Below are positions 48,585 to 57,385 of a DNA stretch of 64,000 nucleotides, piece after piece. The stretch is from contig CAKUON010000005.1 in NCBI GenBank assembly GCA_934668875.1, forward strand, positions 118,454 through 182,453, written 5' to 3'. Numbering within the stretch: position 1 is the stretch's first letter; each line of letters opens with the position of its first letter. Under the pieces are notes generated by a model. The model was not told the origin of the DNA. It saw only the letters and a program-made list of their open reading frames with translations, and made no database searches. This DNA comes from an uncultured Collinsella sp. Its GTDB lineage: Bacteria > Actinomycetota > Coriobacteriia > Coriobacteriales > Coriobacteriaceae. The position numbers and the translations under genes are program-made.

Positions 48585-49805
48585 TTATGCCCCAACTTGG
48601 CCGCTCGCGTCCCAGAGCGCGTTGTCTGCAAGCGCGATGAGCACGTTTTGGCAGCGAACGATATCGGTATGGGGCACATATTCGTTGGGCTTGTGCGCGA
48701 GCGCCAACGAGCCGGGACCGTAGCTCATGCAGTTGCGGTTGCCTGTCTTGCCGGCAATGACGGCGGTATCGGTGTAGCCGGTAAAGAAGCCGACGGTCGT
48801 GTCCGCGTCCGTCGCGTCATCGGCGGCACGCTTGAGCGCGGCTAGAAGGGGAGAGTTCGGGTCGCGCTCGATGGCGGGGCGGTCGCCCGTCACGGCGTAG
48901 CTGCCATGGCAACCGGGAACCGCGGCCTCGGCGGCGGCAATGGCATGCTCGACCATGTTGATCGCGGCGGCCGTATCGGTCGGCGGCGTCAGGCGCATGT
49001 CGACCCAGACCTTGGCATGGTCGGGCACGACATAGGGGCGATAGCCGCCCTCAATCTGTCCAAATGTGACGGTCGAAGGCCCCAGCTCCTCATGTAAAGG
49101 CAGCGTCGCAAACGCGCGACGAAGCGAACACACGACCTCGGCCATGGCGGCGACGGCGTCTGTGCCCTTCCAAGGCTGGCTCGCGTGCGCCGTGACGCCG
49201 GCCATCTCGATCTCGAACCACGTACGCCCCTTGTGCGCCACCTGGATCTGTCCGTCGGTGGGTTCGGTGTCCAGCACCCATTCGCGCGAGCCGACCCAGC
49301 CAGCATCGATCGCGGCCTCTGAGCCGCGCATGAAGTCTTCCTCGTCGACCGAGCAGATGAGCGAAAAGCCGCGGCGTGGCAGCGCGCCATCCGCCGCCAC
49401 GCGCTCGAGCGTATGGACCAGTGCGGCAATGGCGCAGGCCAGGCCACCCTTCATATCGCAGGCACCGCGGCCATAGAGTTTATCGTTGCGCACAACCGCC
49501 CCAAGCGGTGCGATGTCTGCGTCCCAGCCATCGCCCAAGGTGACGGTATCCATGTGGCAGATATAGATCAGCCGCGGCTCGTCGCTTTGGCCCGGCACGG
49601 TGACTTTAAGGTTGCGGCGCCCGGGCAGCACTTCGAGCTCCTCAATCTGCACGGCATCGAGCGCAGAACTATCAAGTTGTGCCAGCTGCTGCTCAATGAG
49701 CTTCTTAATGAAGCGCTCAATTTCATCCTCATACGCGCCCGGGTCTGAGCTGTCGATCCGCACAAGCTCCTGAGCAAGCCGCCAGGCAAAGTCCTCATCA
49801 ACCAT
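48585..49805 (-). CDS. M20 family metallohydrolase (ArgE/DapE type)
   Basis: A 406-residue zinc amidohydrolase. ICHMDTVTLGDGWDADI, LYGRGACDMKGGLACAI and SVDEEDFMRGSEA carry the first ligand, bridging Asp and catalytic Glu; HASQPWKGTDAV is the dimerisation-domain contact. It resembles ArgE/DapE/CPG2 deacylases; which acyl-amino acid it cuts is not readable. ATG 49805 follows GTGAGG; a longer frame to 49883 lacks a ribosome site. Divergent from the gene at 49960. Confidence 0.88.
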   Translation of the reverse strand: MVDEDFAWRLAQELVRIDSSDPGAYEDEIERFIKKLIEQQLAQLDSSALDAVQIEELEVLPGRRNLKVTVPGQSDEPRLIYICHMDTVTLGDGWDADIAPLGAVVRNDKLYGRGACDMKGGLACAIAALVHTLERVAADGALPRRGFSLICSVDEEDFMRGSEAAIDAGWVGSREWVLDTEPTDGQIQVAHKGRTWFEIEMAGVTAHASQPWKGTDAVAAMAEVVCSLRRAFATLPLHEELGPSTVTFGQIEGGYRPYVVPDHAKVWVDMRLTPPTDTAAAINMVEHAIAAAEAAVPGCHGSYAVTGDRPAIERDPNSPLLAALKRAADDATDADTTVGFFTGYTDTAVIAGKTGNRNCMSYGPGSLALAHKPNEYVPHTDIVRCQNVLIALADNALWDASGQVGA

Positions 49806-49959
49806 ATGCAACCTCACAATCAGTCTGCTTTCCAAACCGATTGTAAGCCTCCTGAGAGATTCGCGACGCGCGCGCAGCAGCATTTACCGTTCGCAGGCCG
49901 AGCCAGCGCGTTTGCCGTCCGAGCGGGTTTACAAACGGCGCGGTGGGTACGTAGCCTTT

Positions 49960-51009
49960 ATGGACGACATGCTGTGCGACATATCTGCCTTTCGGTATCA
50001 CCGGATACCTCCACAGGTTTTGGCGATAATGCCGGACCTGCCCGATTCTGCGGACGATCAGCGCAGGGAGCATCTTTGTGAGCATCCGCTCGTCAAGCAT
50101 TTCTTGGGCACCCCGTTACACGTGTTGTCGCAGGGCAGCTGCGGGCGTAAGGGCGATCGCATTGTCAGGCATGTTTGGAACGGGGAGAGGCCGTTTGATT
50201 ATGTGCGGCAGACGGAGTTTGGCCTCGATGTTGCGTCCCCGCTCTTTACCCTGCTGACCCTGGCTTCCTCGGTCTCAAACGAACGTCTGATCATGTGCAT
50301 GTATGAGATGTGCGGCACCTTTGCCGTGTGCAAGATTGCGCCTCAGGTAAAGTCGGCACTTGTGCAGGCATATGGGGGCCGGTGGGGTGACGCACGGTTG
50401 GGCTGGGAAAATGTAAAGGATGTCTCGGGGAATCCAACGGACTTGTGGAAACGACCGCCCTTGATCGAGCTTTCTGAGCTTACAGAGTACATCGATAAGA
50501 TCCAGGGGCTCCGCGGCGCTAAATCGTTCACGCGTGCCGCAAAATGCATTACGGGGGTGGCGGCATCGCCGCTCGAGGTCCAGGCTTCGATGCTGTTTGG
50601 CCTTACGAGGTTGCGCGGCGGCGAAGGGCTGCGCCTTACCAATAACGTTGAGATTCGTATGACGCGCAGCGCCCGCCTGATTTCGGGGCTTGATAGGCGC
50701 TATGCCGATATCCTGCTGGCAAATAAGGACGGTAGTCGAGAGTGTCTGGTTGAATGCCAAGGTAAAGCCATTCATGGATCCATAGAATCCAAGATTTCGG
50801 ACTCCGACCGAACGACGGCGCTGCAAGCGATGGGATATCCCGTCGTTTTGATGACCTATGGTCAGCTGGCCGACTCCGATGCCTTCCGCGTGGTGATGGA
50901 GCTCATCATGTCCTATCTCGATGTGCCGCTGAAAGACAAGACGCCGCGACAGCAGGAGCTCGAACGGCGGCTTCGTGAGGAGATTTTTATCGATTGGGCA
51001 GGAATGTAG
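49960..51009 (+). CDS. AbiEi-like protein with predicted C-terminal nuclease domain (paralogue of 40355-41563)
   Basis: A 349-residue protein with the same plan as the product at 40355: an opening CDISAFRYHRIPP, then LHVLSQGSCGRK and RHVW, FGLDVASPLFTLLTLAS, MYEMCGTFAV, then SPLEVQASMLFGLTRLRGGE. The C-terminal nuclease-like core reads RYADILLANKDGSRECLVEC + QGKAIHG, followed by DRTTALQAMGYPVVLMTYGQ: Asp, then Glu within VECQGK, then a helix, resembling the PD-(D/E)XK or DUF559 order. The start could also be ATG 49969 or an upstream TTG at 49912. No partner gene for a type IV toxin-antitoxin pair is adjacent. Role unknown. Confidence 0.6.
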   Translation: MDDMLCDISAFRYHRIPPQVLAIMPDLPDSADDQRREHLCEHPLVKHFLGTPLHVLSQGSCGRKGDRIVRHVWNGERPFDYVRQTEFGLDVASPLFTLLTLASSVSNERLIMCMYEMCGTFAVCKIAPQVKSALVQAYGGRWGDARLGWENVKDVSGNPTDLWKRPPLIELSELTEYIDKIQGLRGAKSFTRAAKCITGVAASPLEVQASMLFGLTRLRGGEGLRLTNNVEIRMTRSARLISGLDRRYADILLANKDGSRECLVECQGKAIHGSIESKISDSDRTTALQAMGYPVVLMTYGQLADSDAFRVVMELIMSYLDVPLKDKTPRQQELERRLREEIFIDWAGM

Positions 51010-51287
51010 CCGCGCGGGTGGAAAACGGTCGCGCGGACTAGAGTTTTGGTCGTAAAATGACTTTTATTTCGCCTTGGAGGAGCCTTAAAAATGCTATCTA
51101 GAATAAGTTGTTTCGGAAAATGGACAGTCAACTAACATTCCGCACATAGAGATCGATTTGTACCTATTAAAGTCCCTGATAAAGTCGTTTATCAAAGCGA
51201 GTGTGCCTAGCGACTTGAGCCTCGCTATCGATTATCTGAAAAAACTTGTTCTTGGTATCATTTTAAAGTCGTCCGGAGCAACAAAAT
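51010..51287. other. Intergenic stretch without recognised features
   Basis: AT-richer than its surroundings. No frame with a credible start or composition, and no repeat shared with the rest of the window was noticed. It may be the 3' remains of the accessory gene's insertion. Confidence 0.5.
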
Positions 51288-51320
51288 CGGCCCCCCGTTT
51301 CGTGAAAACGGGGGGCCGAA
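51288..51320 (-). terminator. Rho-independent terminator of serC-serA
   Basis: On the minus strand CGGCCCCCCGTTTTC pairs with GAAACGGGGGGCCG and is followed by ATTTTGTT. It lies 40 bp after the serA stop. Confidence 0.9.
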
Positions 51321-51358
51321 TGGGCTTCATGGCCTGCCAGGCAGGCTTGGCACCAGCG

Positions 51359-52522
51359 CTATTTAATCACGCGCACGCGATACATCGACGGAATCTGCTT
51401 TAGCGCCTCGATGGTGCTGCTGTCCAGGTGCTCGTCGGTGTCGAACATAGTGTAGGCGTTCTCGCCAGCGGACTCGTTGGTCATACGCTGCACGTTGGCG
51501 TTGTCCTTGGCCAGAATTGCCGTGATCTGGCCGATCATGTTGGGCACGTTGGCGTGCAGGCAGGCGATGCGGCTTGCGGCGCGCGCCTTGCCCATGCTGC
51601 AAGCGGGGTAGTTGACGCTGTGTGCGATGTTGCCGTTCTCCAGGTAATCCTTGAGCTCGCTGATGGCCATGTCGGCGCAGTTGGCCTCGGCCTCGCCGGT
51701 GCCGGCGCCCGAGTGCGTGGTGATAAACGTGTTGGGCATCTTGACGGTTTTGGGCGTGGCAAAGTCGCAGCTAAACCAGCTCAGCTTGCCCTCGCGCAGA
51801 GCTGCGTCGACGGCGTCCTCATCGATGATGGTCTCGCGCGCGTAGTTGATCAGCACGGCGTTGGGCGCCAGCAGGTCTATTTGCTCAGTGCTGATCATGC
51901 CGATGGTGTCGGCCTTGCTGGGTACGTGCACGGTGAGGTAGTCGCAGCCGCGGCACAGGTCCTCGAGCGTGCCCACGCGCTGCACCTCGCGGCTCAGCAC
52001 CCACGCATGCTCGACGGAAATGAACGGATCGTAGCCGTAGACGTCCATGCCCAGATCGACGCAGGCGTTGGCGACCTTGGAGCCCACGTTGCCCAGGCCG
52101 ATGACGCCGATGCGCTTGCCCTTGAGCTCGCGGCCCACAAAGGCCTTCTTGGCCTTCTCGGCGTCGACCTGAATCTCGGGGTCGTCGGCGTTGTCGCGTA
52201 CCCAGTTCATCGACTGCACCACGCCGCGGCTCGAAAGCACCAGCATGCCCAGGACGAGCTCCTTGACGGCGTTGCTGTTGGCGCCGGGGGAGTTAAAGAC
52301 GACGACGCCCTTCTTGGCGTACTCCTCGACGGGGATGTTGTTGACGCCGGCGCCGCAGCGGGCGATGGCGCGGATGCCCTCGGGCAGCTCGTAGCCGTGC
52401 AGGTCGGTCGAGCGCATCAGGATGGCGTCGGCCTCCTCGGCGGTGTCCACAAACTCGTAGCCCTCGCCAAACTCGACTTTGCCGTCTTTGGTGATGTCAT
52501 CGATGGTCTTGATCTTACGCAT
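51359..52522 (-). CDS. serA: D-3-phosphoglycerate dehydrogenase SerA
   Basis: SerA oxidises 3-phosphoglycerate with NAD+ in the first step of serine synthesis. The 387-residue protein has IARCGAGVNNIPVEEYA, the Rossmann motif VIGLGNVGSKVANACVDLG and the active-site His in THSGAGTGEAEA. The C-terminal 75 residues form an ACT domain (ANVPNMIGQITAILAKDNAN), so feedback by serine is possible. There is no intervening ASB domain, matching short bacterial SerA. ATG 52522 follows AGGAGTTTTT. It follows serC with a 72-bp gap; serB is not in the window. Confidence 0.95.
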   Translation of the reverse strand: MRKIKTIDDITKDGKVEFGEGYEFVDTAEEADAILMRSTDLHGYELPEGIRAIARCGAGVNNIPVEEYAKKGVVVFNSPGANSNAVKELVLGMLVLSSRGVVQSMNWVRDNADDPEIQVDAEKAKKAFVGRELKGKRIGVIGLGNVGSKVANACVDLGMDVYGYDPFISVEHAWVLSREVQRVGTLEDLCRGCDYLTVHVPSKADTIGMISTEQIDLLAPNAVLINYARETIIDEDAVDAALREGKLSWFSCDFATPKTVKMPNTFITTHSGAGTGEAEANCADMAISELKDYLENGNIAHSVNYPACSMGKARAASRIACLHANVPNMIGQITAILAKDNANVQRMTNESAGENAYTMFDTDEHLDSSTIEALKQIPSMYRVRVIK

Positions 52523-52594
52523 GGAAAAACTCCTTAGCAGGTTTTGATGTAAACAGGGTAGTCTGAGGTGGCTGGTCGGCCCGCGCGCTGCGGG

Positions 52595-53719
<1,125 letters not shown>

Positions 53720-53833
53720 CTTCTAGTTCCCCTCGTAGTCGTTTGAACGTTCGGGATACTTTAGCACAGTGGAGCGCCAGGCGCGACCGCATCACAGCAA
53801 AACCCGAGCGCGCCGCTATGATATACAGGATTG

Positions 53834-54031
53834 TTACATGGGGGAGGGGTGGATGATGGTTCGCATCCTATCGGCTTCGGCCTTTGTCTGCTTCCATGGG
53901 CGCACGCGGCCGTTTATAAGGCCATCGTAGCCGCGGGTGATGGATTGCTGGATTCGTGCACGTTCGTCGTTTGAGCCGTTCTTTTCTTGGCGGCGTCTTG
54001 AATTGTCGGGGAATGCGGGCGGTACGTTCAT
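53834..54031 (-). CDS. Small basic protein, possible antitoxin-like
   Basis: A 65-residue frame from ATG 54031 after GAAAGGCTGTCTC. The middle part ERARIQQSITRGYDGLINGR followed by VRPWKQTKAEADRMR reads like the helical core of small RelB-type or ribbon-helix-helix antitoxins, but no toxin gene is adjacent and the match is only by style. It begins a few bases after the candidate small-RNA terminator at 54045, so its expression would need read-through. Confidence 0.4.
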   Translation of the reverse strand: MNVPPAFPDNSRRRQEKNGSNDERARIQQSITRGYDGLINGRVRPWKQTKAEADRMRTIIHPSPM

Positions 54032-54044
54032 GAGACAGCCTTTC

Positions 54045-54098
54045 AAAAAAATGCCGGGGGGATCCCCCGGCCCTTGACTGCCCTCCATCACGGAACGC
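54045..54098 (-). ncRNA. Candidate small RNA or attenuated leader, copy A
   Basis: On the minus strand a promoter (TTGAGC at 54129-54134, 18-bp spacer, TATAAA at 54105-54110) is followed about 50 nt later by the hairpin GCCGGGGG-GATC-CCCCGGC type stem (54053-54071) and seven Ts. The unit matches copy B at 56850-56939 in promoter, spacing, AAGAG/AAGGGC stretch and terminator stem. Confidence 0.5.
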
Positions 54099-54229
54099 AG
54101 TTCTTTTATACCATGCTGTGGGTATCAAGCTCAAGTATAAAATACGAATATATGTTCGTCAATCATATGTTCGCATATATATAATATGTCTCGCGCAATT
54201 GCCTCCGTTTGATGACGCCTACCCTGTGC

Positions 54230-55972
54230 CTATATCACCGGGATAAACCGCGACAAATACTCCTTGAGGGCGGGGTCGCACACATAGAGAAATGTTCCTA
54301 ACATGCCGCGCGTCATGAGGACGTAGTAGGCGTTAACGATGATCTTTCGAAGGTCATCGTCGTTTGCCTTTTTCTTCGCGACGGCATCTTTGAAGTTTGC
54401 CTTGTTAACGCAGACGGCTCCCTTGTCGTTGTCGTAGTAAATGTCGGGACCCAGAATGACGAATCCGTAATTGAGGTCATAACCCTGCACCGTGTGGATG
54501 CATCCGACCTCGTTTGCGGCGTTGGCTGAGTTGACCCAGTCCTTCTGAGTCGAATTCCAGCGCTTGGGAATACCGTCGATGACGATATCAAACGCATCTT
54601 TATTGGTCTTGGTTTCCCATTTCCACGCGAAACCCGCTGTCATGCGGGACAGGCCAACTTCCTTTTCCTTCGTTTGTTGCAGGGAGCAGAAATCTTCAAA
54701 TCGGTCGACGATCCCAAACTGGTACCTGGGGACATCGCTGTTTGGATCGCCAGCTCGCGAGTCGTAGGGTTCCGAGGCAAAGAGCTCGTCAAACTTCATG
54801 CCGGCATGCATGTACGCCTTGTTGTCGAGCAGGTCGTACACAAAATCGAGGTACTCATCGCCGCCGCGTACGCGCATTTGGGTGCTCAGGCTGAATTCTT
54901 CGGTCTCTATGCCGGATTCCTCGAGCTGATTGAGCCGCTGCTCAAGGGCGTCTCGATTGAGCCCGGATGCGCGAACCTGCTGTTTGGGGTCGTAGAACAG
55001 GTACGCCTTGTCGCAGCATTTGAAAATCCAATCGGCTTGGCTGCTCGTGTGCGGCAAGTCGAGCCGTTCGCATGTGTTGTAAAAAGCCTTGATGCCGGCA
55101 CCAGCGGTTAGGTAATTACCCAGTCGATGTGCTTCGTCGACAAGCAGGATGTCATACCGGTCATTCTTGGTGACATCGCTAGGGGTCAGGATGTCGCTTG
55201 GTTTTAAGCCGGGAAGGAAGTGCGTGAGCTTTTTGAGCGTCTTGTTCAGGGACTCCATGGGTGTCACAAAACCTACCCGCAGACCGGAAAGGTTGGGCTC
55301 GTTTTTGATTTTGAACATGAGGCTGATGGCAAGGATTGTTTTGCCCGTTCCTGGCGCTCCGTTTACGACGGTTACACGTTCCTTCTTGGGACCGCCGTGT
55401 TTAACGTCTTCGTGTTCCTGCTCAAGACGCTTGTAAATCGCCTCGATCGTTTCGTATTGATCGGGCGTGAGCGTTTTGAATGGCGAGAACTTGAACAGAT
55501 CCGAATTCTCGAGTTCCTCAATTGGATGAATGGCGTAGTTTTCTTCGCGCAGTTTTGTCCACAGCGTTCGGAACTTCTGACGATACTGAGGCCGCTCAAA
55601 GTAATCGAACTGGGCGTAACCGTTGTTGGCATTGGTCACCTGGTATTTTTCGTCAGCGCAAAACAGCTCAATGAGCCTGTTTTCAAACTCAAATGTCGCA
55701 GACTGATTGAAGGTGGGGTTGTCGATTAAAAGGGTCCGGTCGAAGTCCTTGTCTACGTTTGCGGCGTGTTGCTTCATGCGGCGCCGATAATTGGTCGTTT
55801 GACCGATGTACGCCGTTTTGTTTTTGCTGTTAGTCAGGATGTAGAGAACGGGCCAGCTTTCGTCATGGTGCGACCCTGGCTTTGGCGTGCCAAAATCCTG
55901 CAACGATTCACTTGTCTCAAAGGGTTGGGGCAGGGGAAGCGTATATTGCCGAAGGGCGAACTCGTTACTCAT
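54230..55972 (-). CDS. GIY-YIG nuclease fused to DUF2075 superfamily 1 helicase
   Basis: A 580-residue protein. Residues about 40-75 form a GIY-YIG nuclease core (VLYILTNSKNKTAYIGQTTN then YRRRMKQH). From about 175 onward is a DUF2075/SF1 helicase: Walker A VNGAPGTGKTILAI, Walker B ILLVDEAHRLGN, LSTQMRVRGGDEYL, and a late VQGYDLNYGFVILG. Proteins with this fusion are found in defence islands; the nuclease would cut and the helicase track or unwind nucleic acid. The start overlaps the end of the MazG-like gene by 8 nt, so they are translationally coupled. Less GC-rich than the housekeeping genes around it. Confidence 0.85.
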   Translation of the reverse strand: MSNEFALRQYTLPLPQPFETSESLQDFGTPKPGSHHDESWPVLYILTNSKNKTAYIGQTTNYRRRMKQHAANVDKDFDRTLLIDNPTFNQSATFEFENRLIELFCADEKYQVTNANNGYAQFDYFERPQYRQKFRTLWTKLREENYAIHPIEELENSDLFKFSPFKTLTPDQYETIEAIYKRLEQEHEDVKHGGPKKERVTVVNGAPGTGKTILAISLMFKIKNEPNLSGLRVGFVTPMESLNKTLKKLTHFLPGLKPSDILTPSDVTKNDRYDILLVDEAHRLGNYLTAGAGIKAFYNTCERLDLPHTSSQADWIFKCCDKAYLFYDPKQQVRASGLNRDALEQRLNQLEESGIETEEFSLSTQMRVRGGDEYLDFVYDLLDNKAYMHAGMKFDELFASEPYDSRAGDPNSDVPRYQFGIVDRFEDFCSLQQTKEKEVGLSRMTAGFAWKWETKTNKDAFDIVIDGIPKRWNSTQKDWVNSANAANEVGCIHTVQGYDLNYGFVILGPDIYYDNDKGAVCVNKANFKDAVAKKKANDDDLRKIIVNAYYVLMTRGMLGTFLYVCDPALKEYLSRFIPVI

Positions 55973-56321
55973 AATGGCCCGCCTTTCTGTATTCGTTGGA
56001 GCTGGTGTCGACGGGATAGCGTTCGCCGTTGCGTTTGAGTTTGGACGAGAGTGCCGCCTGTAAGTCGATGTCATTGAGGTCGGCAAAACGCAAGAGGAAA
56101 AGCAGCGTGTCGGCGACTTCTTCTTCGATGGCTTGGCGCTGCTTGGGGTCTTGGAACATTTCTGCAATACGCTCGTCGCTCATAAAGCGGAAGAGCTGTA
56201 GCAGCTCGGAGGACTCAGTTGCTATGCCGATGGCGAGTTCTTTTGGCGTGTGGTATTTGCGCCAATCACGCGCATCGCAAAAATCTCTGACTTGCGTTGT
56301 CATGGCATCGAGCTTGTCCAT
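55965..56321 (-). CDS. MazG-like nucleotide pyrophosphohydrolase
   Basis: A 118-residue all-alpha NTP pyrophosphohydrolase. TPKELAIGIATESSELLQLF has the ExxE metal motif and AIEEEVADTLLFLLRFAD the second ExxD. Such enzymes hydrolyse dNTPs or modified nucleotides to monophosphates. ATG 56321 lies behind AAGGGGG; a TTG three codons earlier is too close to that site. Its coupling to the nuclease-helicase gene suggests one two-gene system. Confidence 0.87.
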   Translation of the reverse strand: MDKLDAMTTQVRDFCDARDWRKYHTPKELAIGIATESSELLQLFRFMSDERIAEMFQDPKQRQAIEEEVADTLLFLLRFADLNDIDLQAALSSKLKRNGERYPVDTSSNEYRKAGHYE

Positions 56322-56436
56322 TGTCCGCAACCCCCTTGATAGTCATTGACTTATTATGGCGGTATCTGGGATTTATTGCACCTCATTTAGGACATGCGAC
56401 ACATGCGGGTGAGGTGACCCGGCAGGAGGTTTCATC

Positions 56437-56663
56437 ATGAAGATCAATGTTGATGTAGATCAGCTATGCGAGGGTTTGCTCGACCGCGTGGGGGGGGCAG
56501 CGCAGCCGGCGTGGGCTTTCCTGCCGCCATGCTCGACGTGATGGATATCGAGGACGAGTCGCCCCAAGAGCTCCTAGCCCGAGCCGAACGCGAAGGCCTC
56601 GACCTCCGCGACTTTGCCGTCGCCGATGAGGACGACGGTTACGATACAGGCGAGGACTGGTAA
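56437..56663 (+). pseudogene. Small acidic protein gene interrupted by a frameshift at a G8 tract
   Basis: ATG 56437 has a strong ribosome site (GGCAGGAGGTTTCATC) and encodes MKINVDVDQLCEGLLDRV, then runs into eight Gs at 56490-56497. The continuing frame stops within about 20 codons, but a -1 shift in the G run opens GGSAAGVGFPAAMLDVMDIE followed by an acidic tail ending DDGYDTGEDW at 56663. Either the strain carries a one-base deletion, or the tract is a phase-variable or frameshifting site. The combined product would be about 75 residues; family unknown. Confidence 0.6.
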
Positions 56664-56694
56664 CCACAACCGTCCCTCAACTCCATTCCTCAAT

Positions 56695-56763
56695 AAGTTG
56701 CGGTGAAATAGGGACTGTTTAGGCTGCTAGAAGGCCTATTCAGTCCCTATTTCACCGCAACTT
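56695..56763. repeat. Palindromic repeat R4, copy 4
   Basis: AAGTTGCGGTGAAATAGGGA pairs with TCCCTATTTCACCGCAACTT. The A in place of G at the twelfth base is matched by T on the other arm, so pairing is kept. Confidence 0.85.
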
Positions 56764-56849
56764 GCAAAGCGTTATCGCCTGATTTTAGCTAATACTTACG
56801 CTTTTACGTCCTTGTTTTCGTCAAAAGACCTGGTAGCTGGATTTCGCAT

Positions 56850-56904
56850 AAAAATGCCGGGGACAAGACCCCGGCTCTTGGAGGCCCCTCTATTCGAGAG
56901 TACC
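56850..56904 (-). ncRNA. Candidate small RNA, copy B
   Basis: On the minus strand TTGAAA (56934-56939), a 17-bp spacer and TATAAA (56911-56916) make a near-consensus promoter. About 30 nt after the predicted start is the stem GCCGGGG-ACAAGA-CCCCGGC type hairpin (56856-56875) followed by ATTTTT. There is no convincing protein in the transcript; a 17-codon frame follows immediately after the terminator. Confidence 0.55.
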
Positions 56905-56996
56905 GGCTTCTTTATAGCATGAGATCGGATGTCTTTCAAATAGTGCATGTGGATGGGATGGCGCAACTGCCATAGTAAGTTCTGCTGCCGAACCGT

Positions 56997-57213
56997 CACC
57001 TACATTTTTCGAGTTGCGCGGTTTTCTCGCTGTCTCTACTCGCGTGACGCTGAAAGTATTTGAGTGCCTTTGTTCTAAATTGAGTTGATCAACATCTATC
57101 TGAATAGATGCTTTACAGAGTCAAACAGTGCAACGAGCTCCATTAATCCCAAGCCGGCATTTTTGGTCAGTAAAAGGCCTCCGAGGAACCGCGCAACTCG
57201 ATTTTTGTTGGCG
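56997..57213. mobile_element. TIR-bounded element, family E1, copy 3
   Basis: CACCTACATTTTTCGAGTTG + CGCGGTTTT at the left and AACCGCGCAACTCGATTTTT + GTTG at the right are inverted copies of the ends seen at 40117-40331 and 41737-41933. The 155-bp interior is AT-rich and unrelated to the others. Confidence 0.65.
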
Positions 57214-57262
57214 AGCGGGAATTACAGTTGAAGCATGTGTCTAAATCGACGTCCCAGTCGTT

Positions 57263-57285
57263 CAGTCCCTATGTCGCCGCAACTT
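57263..57285. repeat. Palindromic repeat R4, solitary half copy
   Basis: CAGTCCCTATGTCGCCGCAACTT corresponds to the right arm of R4 only; no left arm is found nearby. Confidence 0.6.
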
Positions 57286-57299
57286 GGGAGTGGACGGGG

Positions 57300-57374
57300 T
57301 AGCTAATTTGGGACGGGGCTATTTTGGCTACCCCGCTTGCAGGGTAGCCAAAATAGCCCCGTCCCAAATTAGCC
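57300..57374. repeat. Palindromic repeat R7, full copy
   Basis: AGCTAATTTGGGACGGGGCT + ATTTTGGCTACCC pairs with GGGTAGCCAAAATAGCCCCG + TCCCAAATTAGCC around CGCTTGCA. It lies 11 bp from the antiporter stop and may terminate it. A half copy is at 60291-60323. Confidence 0.85.
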
Positions 57375-57385
57375 ACTTCTGGTTG

